From contig CABFPG010000007.1 in the NCBI GenBank assembly GCA_902141825.1, positions 310,001 to 374,000 on the forward strand: a stretch of DNA of 64,000 nt, in the 5' to 3' direction. This DNA comes from Thalassocella blandensis (GTDB taxonomy: Bacteria; Pseudomonadota; Gammaproteobacteria; Pseudomonadales; Cellvibrionaceae). The notes under the pieces were generated by a model, which saw only the letters and a list, made by a program, of their open reading frames with translations, was not told the origin of the DNA and ran no database searches. The translations under genes were made by a program, and so were the position numbers. How positions within the stretch are numbered: the stretch's first letter is position 1; each line of letters begins with the position of its first letter. Shown here piece after piece: positions 27,150 through 36,041 of this stretch.

Positions 27150-27590
27150 TTAATTCTCCTGATTCAGTGAAAGAAAGCGGCTTTCCAGTGTTTGATCAGG
27201 TATTAAACATTGTGAACGGCGTCCAAACCACCGGTAGCGGTGTTTTGCAATATAGTGGTACGCCCAGTTTCTTAACGGCAGCGGGATGAACCAGCTGAGT
27301 GCCAGTAATTTCCATATACCATCCAGCTCCCGGGCAATTCTTACTGCAGCACTGCTACGGGTGTAGGCCCTTTGCTGTTGGATTAATATCATGGTGTTTT
27401 CGTCAAGTGCATGAAGTGCATAGTGAGATTGGAGCGCCTGCCCAAGCGGAGACTGTGCTTGCACAAATGAAAATTTAGCATTTTTATCGTGACGTATAAC
27501 AAATATTACTGAGCTTTCGCAGAGCTTGCACTCACCATCAAAAATAATAATGCGATGCGCATGGAATTGATTGAGTTTGTGTTCAAGCAT
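27150..27590 (-). CDS. DCC-family thiol-disulfide oxidoreductase (DUF393)
   Basis: The motif FDGECKLC (17-24) is the D-x-x-C-x-x-C redox centre that names the DCC family. The rest is a compact domain of normal length with WRFIPLPLRNWAYHYIAKHRYRW-like C-terminal features of the family. The start codon overlaps the stop of the DUF6445 gene (TAATG), so the two are translationally coupled. It is the last gene of the receptor-halogenase operon. Confidence 0.85.
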   Translation of the reverse strand: MLEHKLNQFHAHRIIIFDGECKLCESSVIFVIRHDKNAKFSFVQAQSPLGQALQSHYALHALDENTMILIQQQRAYTRSSAAVRIARELDGIWKLLALSWFIPLPLRNWAYHYIAKHRYRWFGRRSQCLIPDQTLESRFLSLNQEN

Positions 27591-28381
27591 TATTCGTTAG
27601 TGCCAAATTTTACGAAGGTATTCAGTGTGAGGCGATCGTTCTCGGGACTGCCATTGTTCATAAGCTTTTCTTGAATATCGCCTGAGTGCAACAGGTTTGC
27701 CGGATAAAAAATCAGGCGATTGAATTGCAGCGGACAGCGGTGAATACGTTGAAAGAACTCTGAACTGTCGTCGCAGTACTGCGGCGTAAATTCACGAGAC
27801 ATGAGTTCTTGTTTTGCTGTAGCAAAGTAAGTTTTAAGATCCTTATCGCTAATTCTTTCGAGGCTTGTACTGATATGCCGATAAAAGGAGGTGCCGGTAA
27901 ATGGTGGATGGCAAAGGTAGTGCACACAGGCAAAGCTCACTGCGTCATGTGTGTCGATATGAGGGATGGTTTGTATGGGGCGCAACTTTTTTACCGGGGT
28001 CGAGGTAATGGAAAAGACGCTATTCAGTTCTATAGGTTTTGCATCGTGCAGTTGGGGAAACAGCTGATTAACGCTGTCGCGAATGCTGGAGATAAGCCAT
28101 TGCTGATATGCTGCATCGGCGAATGGTTTCCTCACGCCAGGATAAAAGTCCTTGGGGTTGTGTTGAAAGGCCTGATCACGCATGGCGGCATCAATTAATG
28201 TATTGGGCTCCGGATGAAAGTGATCTATTTGGATGACCGGCGTGGCGCAATGGCCGATTGTGAATACTTCCAGAATTTGCTGGTGATGTGTATGTGCCGT
28301 CGAGATGTCTGCTCGGGCATTTTTCGTATGGCAATTCGAGCTGCTGTCAGGGCCAGGTGATTGAGAGCTAGAAGAATTCAT
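27590..28381 (-). CDS. DUF6445 protein, probable 2OG/Fe(II) oxygenase fold
   Basis: The sequence around IPHIDTHDAVSFACVHYL (H141, D143) and LLHSGDI (H232) gives the H-x-D...H arrangement of Fe(II)/2-oxoglutarate dioxygenases. DUF6445 genes are typically found next to tryptophan-halogenase-like and TonB-receptor genes, as here. The enzyme would act in the cytoplasm on a substrate that is not known. It follows sapC by 50 nt and overlaps the DCC gene by one base. The first about 35 residues are low-complexity and may be disordered. Confidence 0.75.
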   Translation of the reverse strand: MNSSSSQSPGPDSSSNCHTKNARADISTAHTHHQQILEVFTIGHCATPVIQIDHFHPEPNTLIDAAMRDQAFQHNPKDFYPGVRKPFADAAYQQWLISSIRDSVNQLFPQLHDAKPIELNSVFSITSTPVKKLRPIQTIPHIDTHDAVSFACVHYLCHPPFTGTSFYRHISTSLERISDKDLKTYFATAKQELMSREFTPQYCDDSSEFFQRIHRCPLQFNRLIFYPANLLHSGDIQEKLMNNGSPENDRLTLNTFVKFGTNE

Positions 28382-28431
28382 TCTCTTGAGCTTTCTTCAT
28401 TCTTTCGAACTATGCCGAACATGGCTATCCC

Positions 28432-29145
28432 TCATGCATTTTCCAGGCGTTGATTTTTTCGTTGAATGAGGCCATAAATATGGCTCAACGAATTGATCAT
28501 GGTGTAAATGGGGCGAAGATACTGTGCCGCGTGAAGCTCGCCAATAGTGGCTTTATCCAGTGCCTGAAGTTTTTCTTCATCGATCGTATAGACACCCTGT
28601 ACCTGATGATGGCTTTCATTGGCAAAGCTGATGTCCAATGAAAGAGGCACTAATAAATCCAGCTTTCCCAGGATATCAATAAATCCCGCGGCTTCCTGCT
28701 CGCCGCGAAACAGCTCGCTTAGGCGATTGCGAATCGTATTCATGTACTCAGATTCGCTGCCATCCTGCTGATAAATGCTTTCCCCTTCTTCCATGGAAAT
28801 ACAAGGACTGGCGATATCAATGCAAATTAGGTGTTGTTTGGTTTGCGCATCTGCGCCAATAAAAAATGGTTGCCGGGTAACGTTTAACGGAACATAAATC
28901 GCGTCCCACTCATCATTTTTCCAAAATAGATTCTCGCGTTCTTCAAAGCCCATTAATGCGACCAATACGAATTGTCCTGTTTCAATATTTTTGGTGAAGA
29001 CAATGGGATACTGCACCGACAACTTAATAAACTCACTCATCACGACGGGAATCATGCGTTCGTGTGAACCGACACTCTCCACTGCTTCGGTTTTTATTTT
29101 GAAGTGTTTGTGTTCTTGTGCATGTAAAGCAACGAGTTTTTGCAT
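28432..29145 (-). CDS. SapC family protein
   Basis: The 237-residue soluble protein matches SapC: the central FEERENLFWKNDEWDAIYVP and the RQPFFIG segment, and the C-terminal EEKLQALDKATIGELHAAQYLRPIY. It has no signal peptide. SapC was named in Campylobacter for its link to surface-layer protein genes; in marine and soil proteobacteria it travels with TonB receptors and flavin halogenases. Its biochemistry is unknown. It sits 29 nt after the halogenase gene in the same operon. Confidence 0.85.
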   Translation of the reverse strand: MQKLVALHAQEHKHFKIKTEAVESVGSHERMIPVVMSEFIKLSVQYPIVFTKNIETGQFVLVALMGFEERENLFWKNDEWDAIYVPLNVTRQPFFIGADAQTKQHLICIDIASPCISMEEGESIYQQDGSESEYMNTIRNRLSELFRGEQEAAGFIDILGKLDLLVPLSLDISFANESHHQVQGVYTIDEEKLQALDKATIGELHAAQYLRPIYTMINSLSHIYGLIQRKNQRLENA

Positions 29146-29174
29146 AATAAATTCGGAATTCTGAGGGGGTAAAT

Positions 29175-30752
29175 TTAGATGGACTGAAGGCCGTACTGAT
29201 GAATTTTATCGATCAGTTCGCGGTGTTTAGGCAACTGCGCAACGCAGCGATCGACCATGCCTTTATTTTTCATCATCGCCTGATTCGCCATGTTACTACT
29301 ATATGAGTCTGGATTGTAAGTGTGACTGTAGTCAGCTTCGAAACCCATGCCAAATAAAACATACTGCCAGCTGGCGGCGGGAAACACTTCGTTGTTGCTG
29401 GTAAAATCATAATCACGCGGTGAATGATAGCGCCACAATTGCAGCAGCTCCTGCAAACTTTCCGGAACGCTAGTCATGTCTTGATTATCTTTCCAGAACG
29501 CGGTGTCCTGTCGCTTAGTTAGAACGTAGTGCAGTTTTAGAAAATCGACGATGCGCTGCCAGCGGTAAGAAAAGGTGTCGTTAAAACGTTTGGCCACAAT
29601 GTCCATCAGTTCACGAGTGGCGGGAAACTGTTCGGCGATCATGCTGGCTGACAATTCCACCAGTACCAGCGCTGAGGCTTCCAGCGGCTCAATAAAGCCG
29701 GCGGACAAACCAACGGCAACACAGTTATTTTTCCAGAAGGTCTGGCGATAACCGGAGTTGATGGGAATTTTTCTTACATCGGCTTCATTTACCTGTCCGC
29801 CGGTATAGCGCAGGAGTTCAGCCAGTGCAGCCTCTTCGCTGCTGTGTTTGCTGGAATAGACATAGCCAATACCCCTGCGCGTTTGTAAGCCTATGTCCCA
29901 GATCCAGCCAGCATTCTGCGCGGTTGCATTGGTGTGTGTTGCTATGGGCGCATCACTGGAGTCGTAATTGACACGGGTGGCTAATGCGGTATCTGCAAAG
30001 AGAACATCTTCGCAGGAGGTTAAAGGAACGTTAAAGTGCTTGCCCAGTAAAATGGAAGAAAAGCCTGTGCAATCGATAAATAAATCACCCGCCAAAGGTG
30101 CTTCCTGGCCGGAGATAACTAAAGATTCAATGTCACCGTTGGGCTGTGACTGAACACCCGTAACGTCACCTACCAGGTGCTTAACGTCGAGATGCTCCAT
30201 GCAGTGTTGCTGCAAAAAACGGGAGAATTTTTCTGAGTTCAGATGATAAGCATAATTAGCGATGCCGGCGTATTCCGGGGTGCGAATATTTTTCGGCGCC
30301 TGATTCTGCTCGCAGAGATATTCTTGAAAACACACCGCTTTGGAAAAAGATTCAGTTTGTTGCTGCTGTTTCTGCCACAGCCAATAGGGCGCTATATCAA
30401 CCTGGGAAAAATCCTGAGGTAAAACCAGAGGGTGGTAATAGTAATCATCTTGTTTGCCGGTGACCCAGCCAGAAAATTTCGCACCCTGTTTAAAGGTTGC
30501 GTCGCAGTGTTTGATAAAGTCACTTTCACGAATATCCAGTTGACGCAAAGTATTGCGCATGGTCGGCCAGGTGCCTTCACCCACCCCAATGGGAGGTTTG
30601 TTGGCGGATTCAACCAGAAGGACCTGGACGGCTTTATCCGTCGCATTCTGGCTTTTACCCAGACGTTTTTTTTGCAAGGCGGCGATTCTGCCGGCGGTTA
30701 TCCAACCGGCAGTGCCACCGCCCACAACTACTACAGAACGGATCTTTTTCAT
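29175..30752 (-). CDS. Flavin-dependent tryptophan-halogenase-like protein
   Basis: The FAD-binding motif GGGTAGW lies at residues 11-17, and GVGEGTWPT (56-64) is the second family block. Lys88 (ATFKQG) matches the catalytic lysine of PrnA-type halogenases, and the Glu in IEPLEAS matches the catalytic glutamate. The signature WxWxIP is present as GWIWDIGL, with Gly in place of the Pro. Family members chlorinate or brominate indoles; those in receptor operons are thought to act on a different, unknown substrate. The length (525) is normal. Confidence 0.9.
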   Translation of the reverse strand: MKKIRSVVVVGGGTAGWITAGRIAALQKKRLGKSQNATDKAVQVLLVESANKPPIGVGEGTWPTMRNTLRQLDIRESDFIKHCDATFKQGAKFSGWVTGKQDDYYYHPLVLPQDFSQVDIAPYWLWQKQQQQTESFSKAVCFQEYLCEQNQAPKNIRTPEYAGIANYAYHLNSEKFSRFLQQHCMEHLDVKHLVGDVTGVQSQPNGDIESLVISGQEAPLAGDLFIDCTGFSSILLGKHFNVPLTSCEDVLFADTALATRVNYDSSDAPIATHTNATAQNAGWIWDIGLQTRRGIGYVYSSKHSSEEAALAELLRYTGGQVNEADVRKIPINSGYRQTFWKNNCVAVGLSAGFIEPLEASALVLVELSASMIAEQFPATRELMDIVAKRFNDTFSYRWQRIVDFLKLHYVLTKRQDTAFWKDNQDMTSVPESLQELLQLWRYHSPRDYDFTSNNEVFPAASWQYVLFGMGFEADYSHTYNPDSYSSNMANQAMMKNKGMVDRCVAQLPKHRELIDKIHQYGLQSI

Positions 30753-30777
30753 TACTCGATGACTATTGGATTTTTAT

Positions 30778-30794
30778 AGGGCTCACAGAGCCCT
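30778..30794 (-). promoter_or_regulatory. Intercistronic hairpin between receptor and halogenase genes
   Basis: A perfect 7-bp stem (AGGGCTC / GAGCCCT) with a 3-nt loop lies in the 80-nt gap. Without a T-run on the minus strand, it more likely protects the receptor mRNA end or sets relative expression than ends transcription. Confidence 0.45.
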
Positions 30795-30832
30795 GCGTCG
30801 ATGGATCAATGGGCGCAAATCCAACTTAGACG

Positions 30833-33652
30833 TTAAAAACTTGCGCGTACACCAAACATAAAGCGACGCCCGCTGTCTTCCACCAGAAGCAAGTGATTGT
30901 TGTAACGACCGCGTTTATGCACAAATTCTTCGGTCAGGTTAATCCCTTCGAAGAAGATTGTCACGTCCTGCAGAATGTCATAACTGGCACTCATATCCCA
31001 TTGCGTATAATCCTCCACGATAGTTGGGCCATCCCCTTGAACCTGTGTTAAGGATTGCACAAACTCGTCGCGCCAGTTATAGGCAAGTCGAATTTGGAAT
31101 GGGCCCTGTTCGTAATATCCGACCAGGTTACGTGAGTCACTCAGCCCGGTTAGCGCAAATGTTTCGTCTACGTCTGCAGGATCGAGTTCCGCGTCGCTAT
31201 TGACCAGAGTAAAGTTTGCAATGACGCCAAAACCCGTTTCACCAAAAGCGTGCTGCATTGCAATTTCCAACCCGTCGACACTCGCCACTTCACCGTTGAT
31301 GGGCGCCGTCTCGGTAAATACCGCCACCTCGCCCGTAGACGGATCAATAAGTTCTGACCCGTCTTCCAAAGTGAATCTTCGTTCGGACTGCGTGTTGACA
31401 ATAAAGTTAGCGACGTCTTTTTTGAAGTAACCTACCGAAAGATAGTTCGCGTCGCCGTAATACCATTCCAGAGACAGATCAAAATTGTCTGACACAAACG
31501 GCTCAAGTTCGGGATTCCCGGTGGTAGACGTTAAGTCCCCTCCCTGACGGGTGGTGGTGATAACGGTCACCGGTGACATGTCTTCCAAGATTGGCCGGGT
31601 GATACTTTTTGATGCCGCCATTCGACCCACCAATGTATCCGTAATATCCCACCGCGCACTCATACTCGGTAAAATCGCATCATAGCCTTTGGACACGGTA
31701 ATGGGCTCTGCTTCGCCGTACTGCGCCAACATTTCCGTTTCATCCAGAATTTCCAGCCCTGTTACCGGCTCCGTAATGCCGTCTACATCGGTGTCAGTGG
31801 ATTCAATCCGAACACCTGTAGTTGCACTCAGAAGACCACCCGCAAGTTCACCTTCAAAATCGAGCTCGACATAAGCGGCCAGAGTGTCTTCATTCACAGT
31901 AAATGAATTGTTACGTTTTATTGCATCAAAATTAATGGTATCGGGATTGTTTGCGGCGTAATAGCTTTCCAGCCAGGCAAAGTGGGCTTCGCCATCATGG
32001 GCCAGCCACTGGGTTGGCATACGGCCACTGCCGCTGACATCCCCGAGGAAGTCACTGCCTGCATCAAAGATGTACTGCGTGCTTTCGGGAATTTCTGGTA
32101 AATCCGGGTAACCACAATAAGTACAGTGAACGCCAGTTTCGTTATCCCAGCGATCCAGTGATTTTTCTTCCATGCTGTACATCATACCGAAGCGGGCACG
32201 CTGCAAGCCGCCGTCATTTCCCTCTTCCCAGGTGCCGTCAAATTTAAACTGCTGAATATCATCTTCTACCGCCCAGCCTCGTCGCAGCATCACGTGAGCA
32301 CGGCTGTTTTCTTTGCTCAAGTGATCCTGTACACCATCTGGTGCTTCGTAGTTCGGATCGAGAGGATCTAAATAGGCTGTACCATCCAGCTCTTGTTGAC
32401 CGGAGTATATATCGGGATTTGCCTCAGCGAAATTGGTGACATAAGGCAGTATGCCGCCGTCGACAATAAAGCGTGCACGGTTCGCGTAGCCGATAAGCGA
32501 CAGCTGGTTGCCTCCACCATTGTTGGGCTCACGTTCGGCCTGAGAAAAGTGCACGTCAAATTTCAGATTGAGTTGATCGCTCGCTTGCCAATCAGCATTA
32601 AAACCAATGGCGGAGGTTTCTGTCAGGCGGTCAAATTTTTTGGCGTGCATATCAGTGGCCAGACCCACTTCCTGATACAGATCGATGACCGTACCGTTTT
32701 CGTCGGTGGTGGCATCTTCAATATTCGGGGCGGTAAACCAGTGCCCGTAAGATGTCGCATTGGTTTCGATATCGAAATCAGAATAGAGTACATCACCGGT
32801 CAAAGTCAGCTCATCGCTTGGCGCAAACTGTAAAACAAGATTGGCGTTCGTCCGTTTACGCTCTTCAAAGGTGACCTTGTGGTCATAGTTTCGCGGAGAA
32901 AATAAAGTTAAGCCTTCGTCCAGACCGGCGCCGCCATTTAGTTCAGCGTCTGGAATGTCGACATTTTCCAACCAGCCGTCGATCTGTGCCTGATTTAACC
33001 GAGTCTCACGCTCCTGATAGGAGATTGCACCCAGCACACCAAATGAACCGTTGGAATAGGAGACGAGGCCACTGACTTGCGGCGTATTCTCTTCGCTGTT
33101 TTCGTCGTATACGGATTTAATGCTGCCACTGGTTTTAATGCCATCAAAATCAAATGGTCGAGCTGTAATAATGTCGACCGTGGCACCAACGCCACCGCTT
33201 TGTACGGCGGCACTGGAGGTCTTTTTCACTTCAATGGATTTCACCATTTCAGAAGCCAGGGTGTCGAAACTAAATGCGCGATCACGGTTTTCGGACGCGA
33301 TTTGACGACCATTAATTAGCACGGTATTGAAGTTAGGTCCAAAACCTCGCACTGTAATATATTGCCCTTCACCACCGGAGCGGTCGATCGAAACGCCGGT
33401 AATACGTTGTAAGGACTCGGCGAGATTGGTATCTGGGAATTTGCCGATATCTTCTGAAGAAATGGCATCCACTACACCGCTGGCGTCGCGTTTAATATCC
33501 AGTGATCGCTGTAAACTACCGCGAATACCCGTGACAATTAATTCTTCGGTGTTATTTTCAGTTTGTGCGTATGAACCAACACTGATGGTAGCTATGGCCA
33601 GACTCAAGGCCGTTTTTTGAAAAATATGATGTGAAAAATGTTTTTTTCCCAT
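30833..33652 (-). CDS. TonB-dependent receptor (Caulobacter type)
   Basis: I chose the ATG at 33652 because GGGGGAGGA lies five bases upstream; the ATG at 33676 would overlap that site. The product has a signal peptide ending SYAQ, the N-terminal EELIVTGIRGSLQRSL motif of Caulobacter-type receptors (TonB box region), a plug domain (FPDTNLAESLQRITGVS) and a 22-strand-type barrel ending in F (FMFGVRASF). It should import a large or complexed substrate across the outer membrane with TonB energy. Being first in an operon with halogenase, SapC, DUF6445 and DCC genes, it probably feeds their substrate. Confidence 0.93.
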   Translation of the reverse strand: MGKKHFSHHIFQKTALSLAIATISVGSYAQTENNTEELIVTGIRGSLQRSLDIKRDASGVVDAISSEDIGKFPDTNLAESLQRITGVSIDRSGGEGQYITVRGFGPNFNTVLINGRQIASENRDRAFSFDTLASEMVKSIEVKKTSSAAVQSGGVGATVDIITARPFDFDGIKTSGSIKSVYDENSEENTPQVSGLVSYSNGSFGVLGAISYQERETRLNQAQIDGWLENVDIPDAELNGGAGLDEGLTLFSPRNYDHKVTFEERKRTNANLVLQFAPSDELTLTGDVLYSDFDIETNATSYGHWFTAPNIEDATTDENGTVIDLYQEVGLATDMHAKKFDRLTETSAIGFNADWQASDQLNLKFDVHFSQAEREPNNGGGNQLSLIGYANRARFIVDGGILPYVTNFAEANPDIYSGQQELDGTAYLDPLDPNYEAPDGVQDHLSKENSRAHVMLRRGWAVEDDIQQFKFDGTWEEGNDGGLQRARFGMMYSMEEKSLDRWDNETGVHCTYCGYPDLPEIPESTQYIFDAGSDFLGDVSGSGRMPTQWLAHDGEAHFAWLESYYAANNPDTINFDAIKRNNSFTVNEDTLAAYVELDFEGELAGGLLSATTGVRIESTDTDVDGITEPVTGLEILDETEMLAQYGEAEPITVSKGYDAILPSMSARWDITDTLVGRMAASKSITRPILEDMSPVTVITTTRQGGDLTSTTGNPELEPFVSDNFDLSLEWYYGDANYLSVGYFKKDVANFIVNTQSERRFTLEDGSELIDPSTGEVAVFTETAPINGEVASVDGLEIAMQHAFGETGFGVIANFTLVNSDAELDPADVDETFALTGLSDSRNLVGYYEQGPFQIRLAYNWRDEFVQSLTQVQGDGPTIVEDYTQWDMSASYDILQDVTIFFEGINLTEEFVHKRGRYNNHLLLVEDSGRRFMFGVRASF

Positions 33653-34367
33653 AAAAATCCTCCCCCAGATTTTCATAATTAACAGGCAGCAAAAAGCCTA
33701 CGAATTCAACATGGTCTTATGAACATGATGGAAAGCGTACGTATTGATTTAGTTAGATTCCCCCATCTGTTTGTTATGGGGCTCGCGGTCGCTTAAATTA
33801 AAATGCTAATACTCGTTATTGTTTTTATTTGTTTTGCTACACACTCAGCCGTTGTGCAGTGTTACATTCTTAACTATTCAGAGCCTCTATTTGCAGTGCC
33901 TCTATTTGAGAGACAAAATTCAGAGTCGTTGTTTAAGAGTTTTTATTATAAGTAACATGAATTATACGTATCATGAACTGTAAGGCTATTGGCGAGGACT
34001 TTTGATTGAGCCTATTTCGCTTTACGCGCCCCAATTGTTCAATTGGGAAGGTTGGAAGGGAGTTGCTACCGTTTTGCTAACAACTCCATAGGCATCCTTT
34101 AAAAATCCAGAATACAATTCAGCTGCGAGAATAAAACAATAAAACCAACAATAAAATAAAAAGCCATCGCAGAAGTAAAATAAAGGCGCGGAGATTGTGC
34201 TCTTTATCGCGTGAATCAACTGGATAATCGATTTCTGTGACAGCAGTTTACGCAAGTCGATATTTGGCGCGTTGCGTTGGATACATTGAGTTTTATTTTT
34301 GGTTTTGTGCCGCGTTCAAAACGGGGCTTGTGTCAGTGAAAAGGTGACCACAAAGAGGAGACCACGG
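33653..34367. other. Upstream region of the receptor operon
   Basis: No convincing gene. An 11-bp direct repeat GCCTCTATTTG occurs at 33883 and 33898. A minus-strand frame at 34022-34255 is hydrophobic but has no start signal. The receptor promoter must lie in the left part. Confidence 0.45.
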
Positions 34368-35147
34368 TTAGTTCACTTTAAACTCCACGGTAATGACCGC
34401 TCGATATTTGACCTCGTCAAAGCTGCTCTCCTGACTGGAAGATGATGCACGACGCTTGGAGTAAGCACTGTCTTTACTTTCGCGGACTCCTGTGACGATA
34501 ATTTCCTCTTCGAAGCGATTGGCGCCTTGAGTTGCTGCAAAATCAACGTCAGATTCCGAGAAAGAAATGGGGGAAAGTTTTACGCCTAGTGATTTCTCAT
34601 AAAATGCTTTTTTCTTCAGCACCTTTTCAAGTGCATTCTTTTTAACCTGTTGTTCGAATTCAAGTTTCTTTGAATGTTTAAAACTCGTACCGGAAAGTGA
34701 GATTTCCTCATGGCGGTCGGCAATAGAGGCAATGTGTTCGAGCTGCTTTTCGTTGCTGATGGTGACAGCGACCCTGTTTAATACTTCATAACTGGTCGGC
34801 TTACTGCCAAACCAGCCGTATTGAGGGGACGAAGAAAATTTGGAGTTTTTAATATGATTTTCCAACACGCCATTGGTTGTTAATTCAGTAGCAATCTTCT
34901 GTCTTAATACAGCGTTGCTTTGAATGGCTTTTGCCAGTTCTTTGTGCTCTGTTTTTACAATCAGATTGATAATGGCTACATCTGTATACGCAGTTTCTTC
35001 AGCTTCATCTTTGATAAAAATAGTTTTATCCGTTGGATGAAAATACGCGCGTAGATCTTCGGGGTTGCCTTTAATCTCTGGTGAGGCATGAACCCACTGC
35101 GTTGCGAAAATCAGTACTATATAAAAAATGCCTGGCAATGCTTTCAT
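34368..35147 (-). CDS. SIMPL-domain (DUF541) exported protein with TonB-receptor-like motif
   Basis: A signal peptide (1-21) precedes a SIMPL/DUF541-like fold: VAIINLIVKTEHKELAKA near residues 57-74, an alternating alpha/beta middle, and the final strand YRAVITVEFKV at 248-258. Between the last helix and that strand sits EEEIIVTGVRESKDSA (213-228) followed by KRRASSSS. This matches the N-terminal EELIVTGIRGS...KRDAS region of the TonB receptor encoded just upstream. SIMPL proteins are periplasmic and poorly understood. The gene is divergent from the ECF sigma / kinase pair. Confidence 0.7.
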   Translation of the reverse strand: MKALPGIFYIVLIFATQWVHASPEIKGNPEDLRAYFHPTDKTIFIKDEAEETAYTDVAIINLIVKTEHKELAKAIQSNAVLRQKIATELTTNGVLENHIKNSKFSSSPQYGWFGSKPTSYEVLNRVAVTISNEKQLEHIASIADRHEEISLSGTSFKHSKKLEFEQQVKKNALEKVLKKKAFYEKSLGVKLSPISFSESDVDFAATQGANRFEEEIIVTGVRESKDSAYSKRRASSSSQESSFDEVKYRAVITVEFKVN

Positions 35148-35411
35148 TTTTCGTCCTATTGTTTTGTGGTGGATTTGCGTAAACGTTCTTGTTTGACGGG
35201 ATTAGCCATTGTTTGAAAGCGCTCTATCCTGTGGCGTGAATAGTGGAGGAAGGCGTTGAGATTTGCCAGAGGCAAACGTTAGCCATTAAGCTTCGGGGCT
35301 AAAAATCCGGTATGTGGTTGTGGGTAAGAGAAGAAAATAAACGATATTGAGGTGTGAAGCATGCTCATACATCAATATCGTCAGAATTCGAAGCGAGTGA
35401 ATTGTAAAATA

Positions 35412-35805
35412 AGTGCCGTCCTTGGCTGGAGTCTATCCATTAAAACTTTATGCAACCCTTGCAAAACCATGCTTCCCTGGCGAAAATTCATTGTCCTGTG
35501 ACGTATCATCCTTGGGCTTTCCATTGCTTTACGTGCATCCTCTGCGCAAAACGTCATCCATGGCGATTCGCATATTGACCGTGCTTCCTCTGCAACAATA
35601 CTTATCCTCTACCCTCCTGGTAACTCGGAACTTCCATTGTCGCGTTTGGCCCCCTTTTATTTCACTCTCAGTCCTTTATCCAAACAGATCTTCCCTTTTC
35701 TTCCTTGGTTAAATTTTGCCATCCGTGCAAAATTTTCTTCCTTGAATAACAATGCCGTCCTTGAAATAACCTTAGTCCGTGGTTATGTCGTGCATCCTTA
35801 CTCTA
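35412..35805. repeat. Degenerate array with about 19-bp period (TCC-TTG motif)
   Basis: A core like GCATCCTTGG recurs with spacing of 17-20 bp over about 390 bp. Clear copies start at TCC positions 35419, 35474, 35494, 35538, 35557, 35605, 35722, 35739, 35758, 35776 and 35795, with decayed ones between. A plus-strand open frame across it (35413-35712) has no ribosome site and only mirrors the repeat. The array lies between the divergent SIMPL and sigma-factor genes. Confidence 0.55.
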
Positions 35806-36041
35806 TTAAACGTAAAATGGTGATTCTGGACTGCCAAGAAATTTAAAATTTTTTTAAATTTTTGTCCTTACTAAGCTTTTGTTGCTTTCTTGCTTTAAGG
35901 GAGATGCGAAAGGAAGTGCAAATTTTAGACAAGGATGATGGAATACACGTCACAGATTAGGTTTTTTATCGCTTATCCATAGCGATGCAAGTTGGTAAAC
36001 GAAACAATCCGATAACACTGATATGTGGATCGTCACTCGCT

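Noticed and set aside
34022-34255. A hydrophobic 77-codon minus-strand frame
   Set aside because: It lies in an A/T-rich gap, lacks a start signal and its hydrophobicity follows from T-rich sequence.
35413-35846. Plus-strand frames between the SIMPL and sigma-factor genes
   Set aside because: They follow the 19-bp degenerate repeat, have no ribosome sites and give no protein-like composition.
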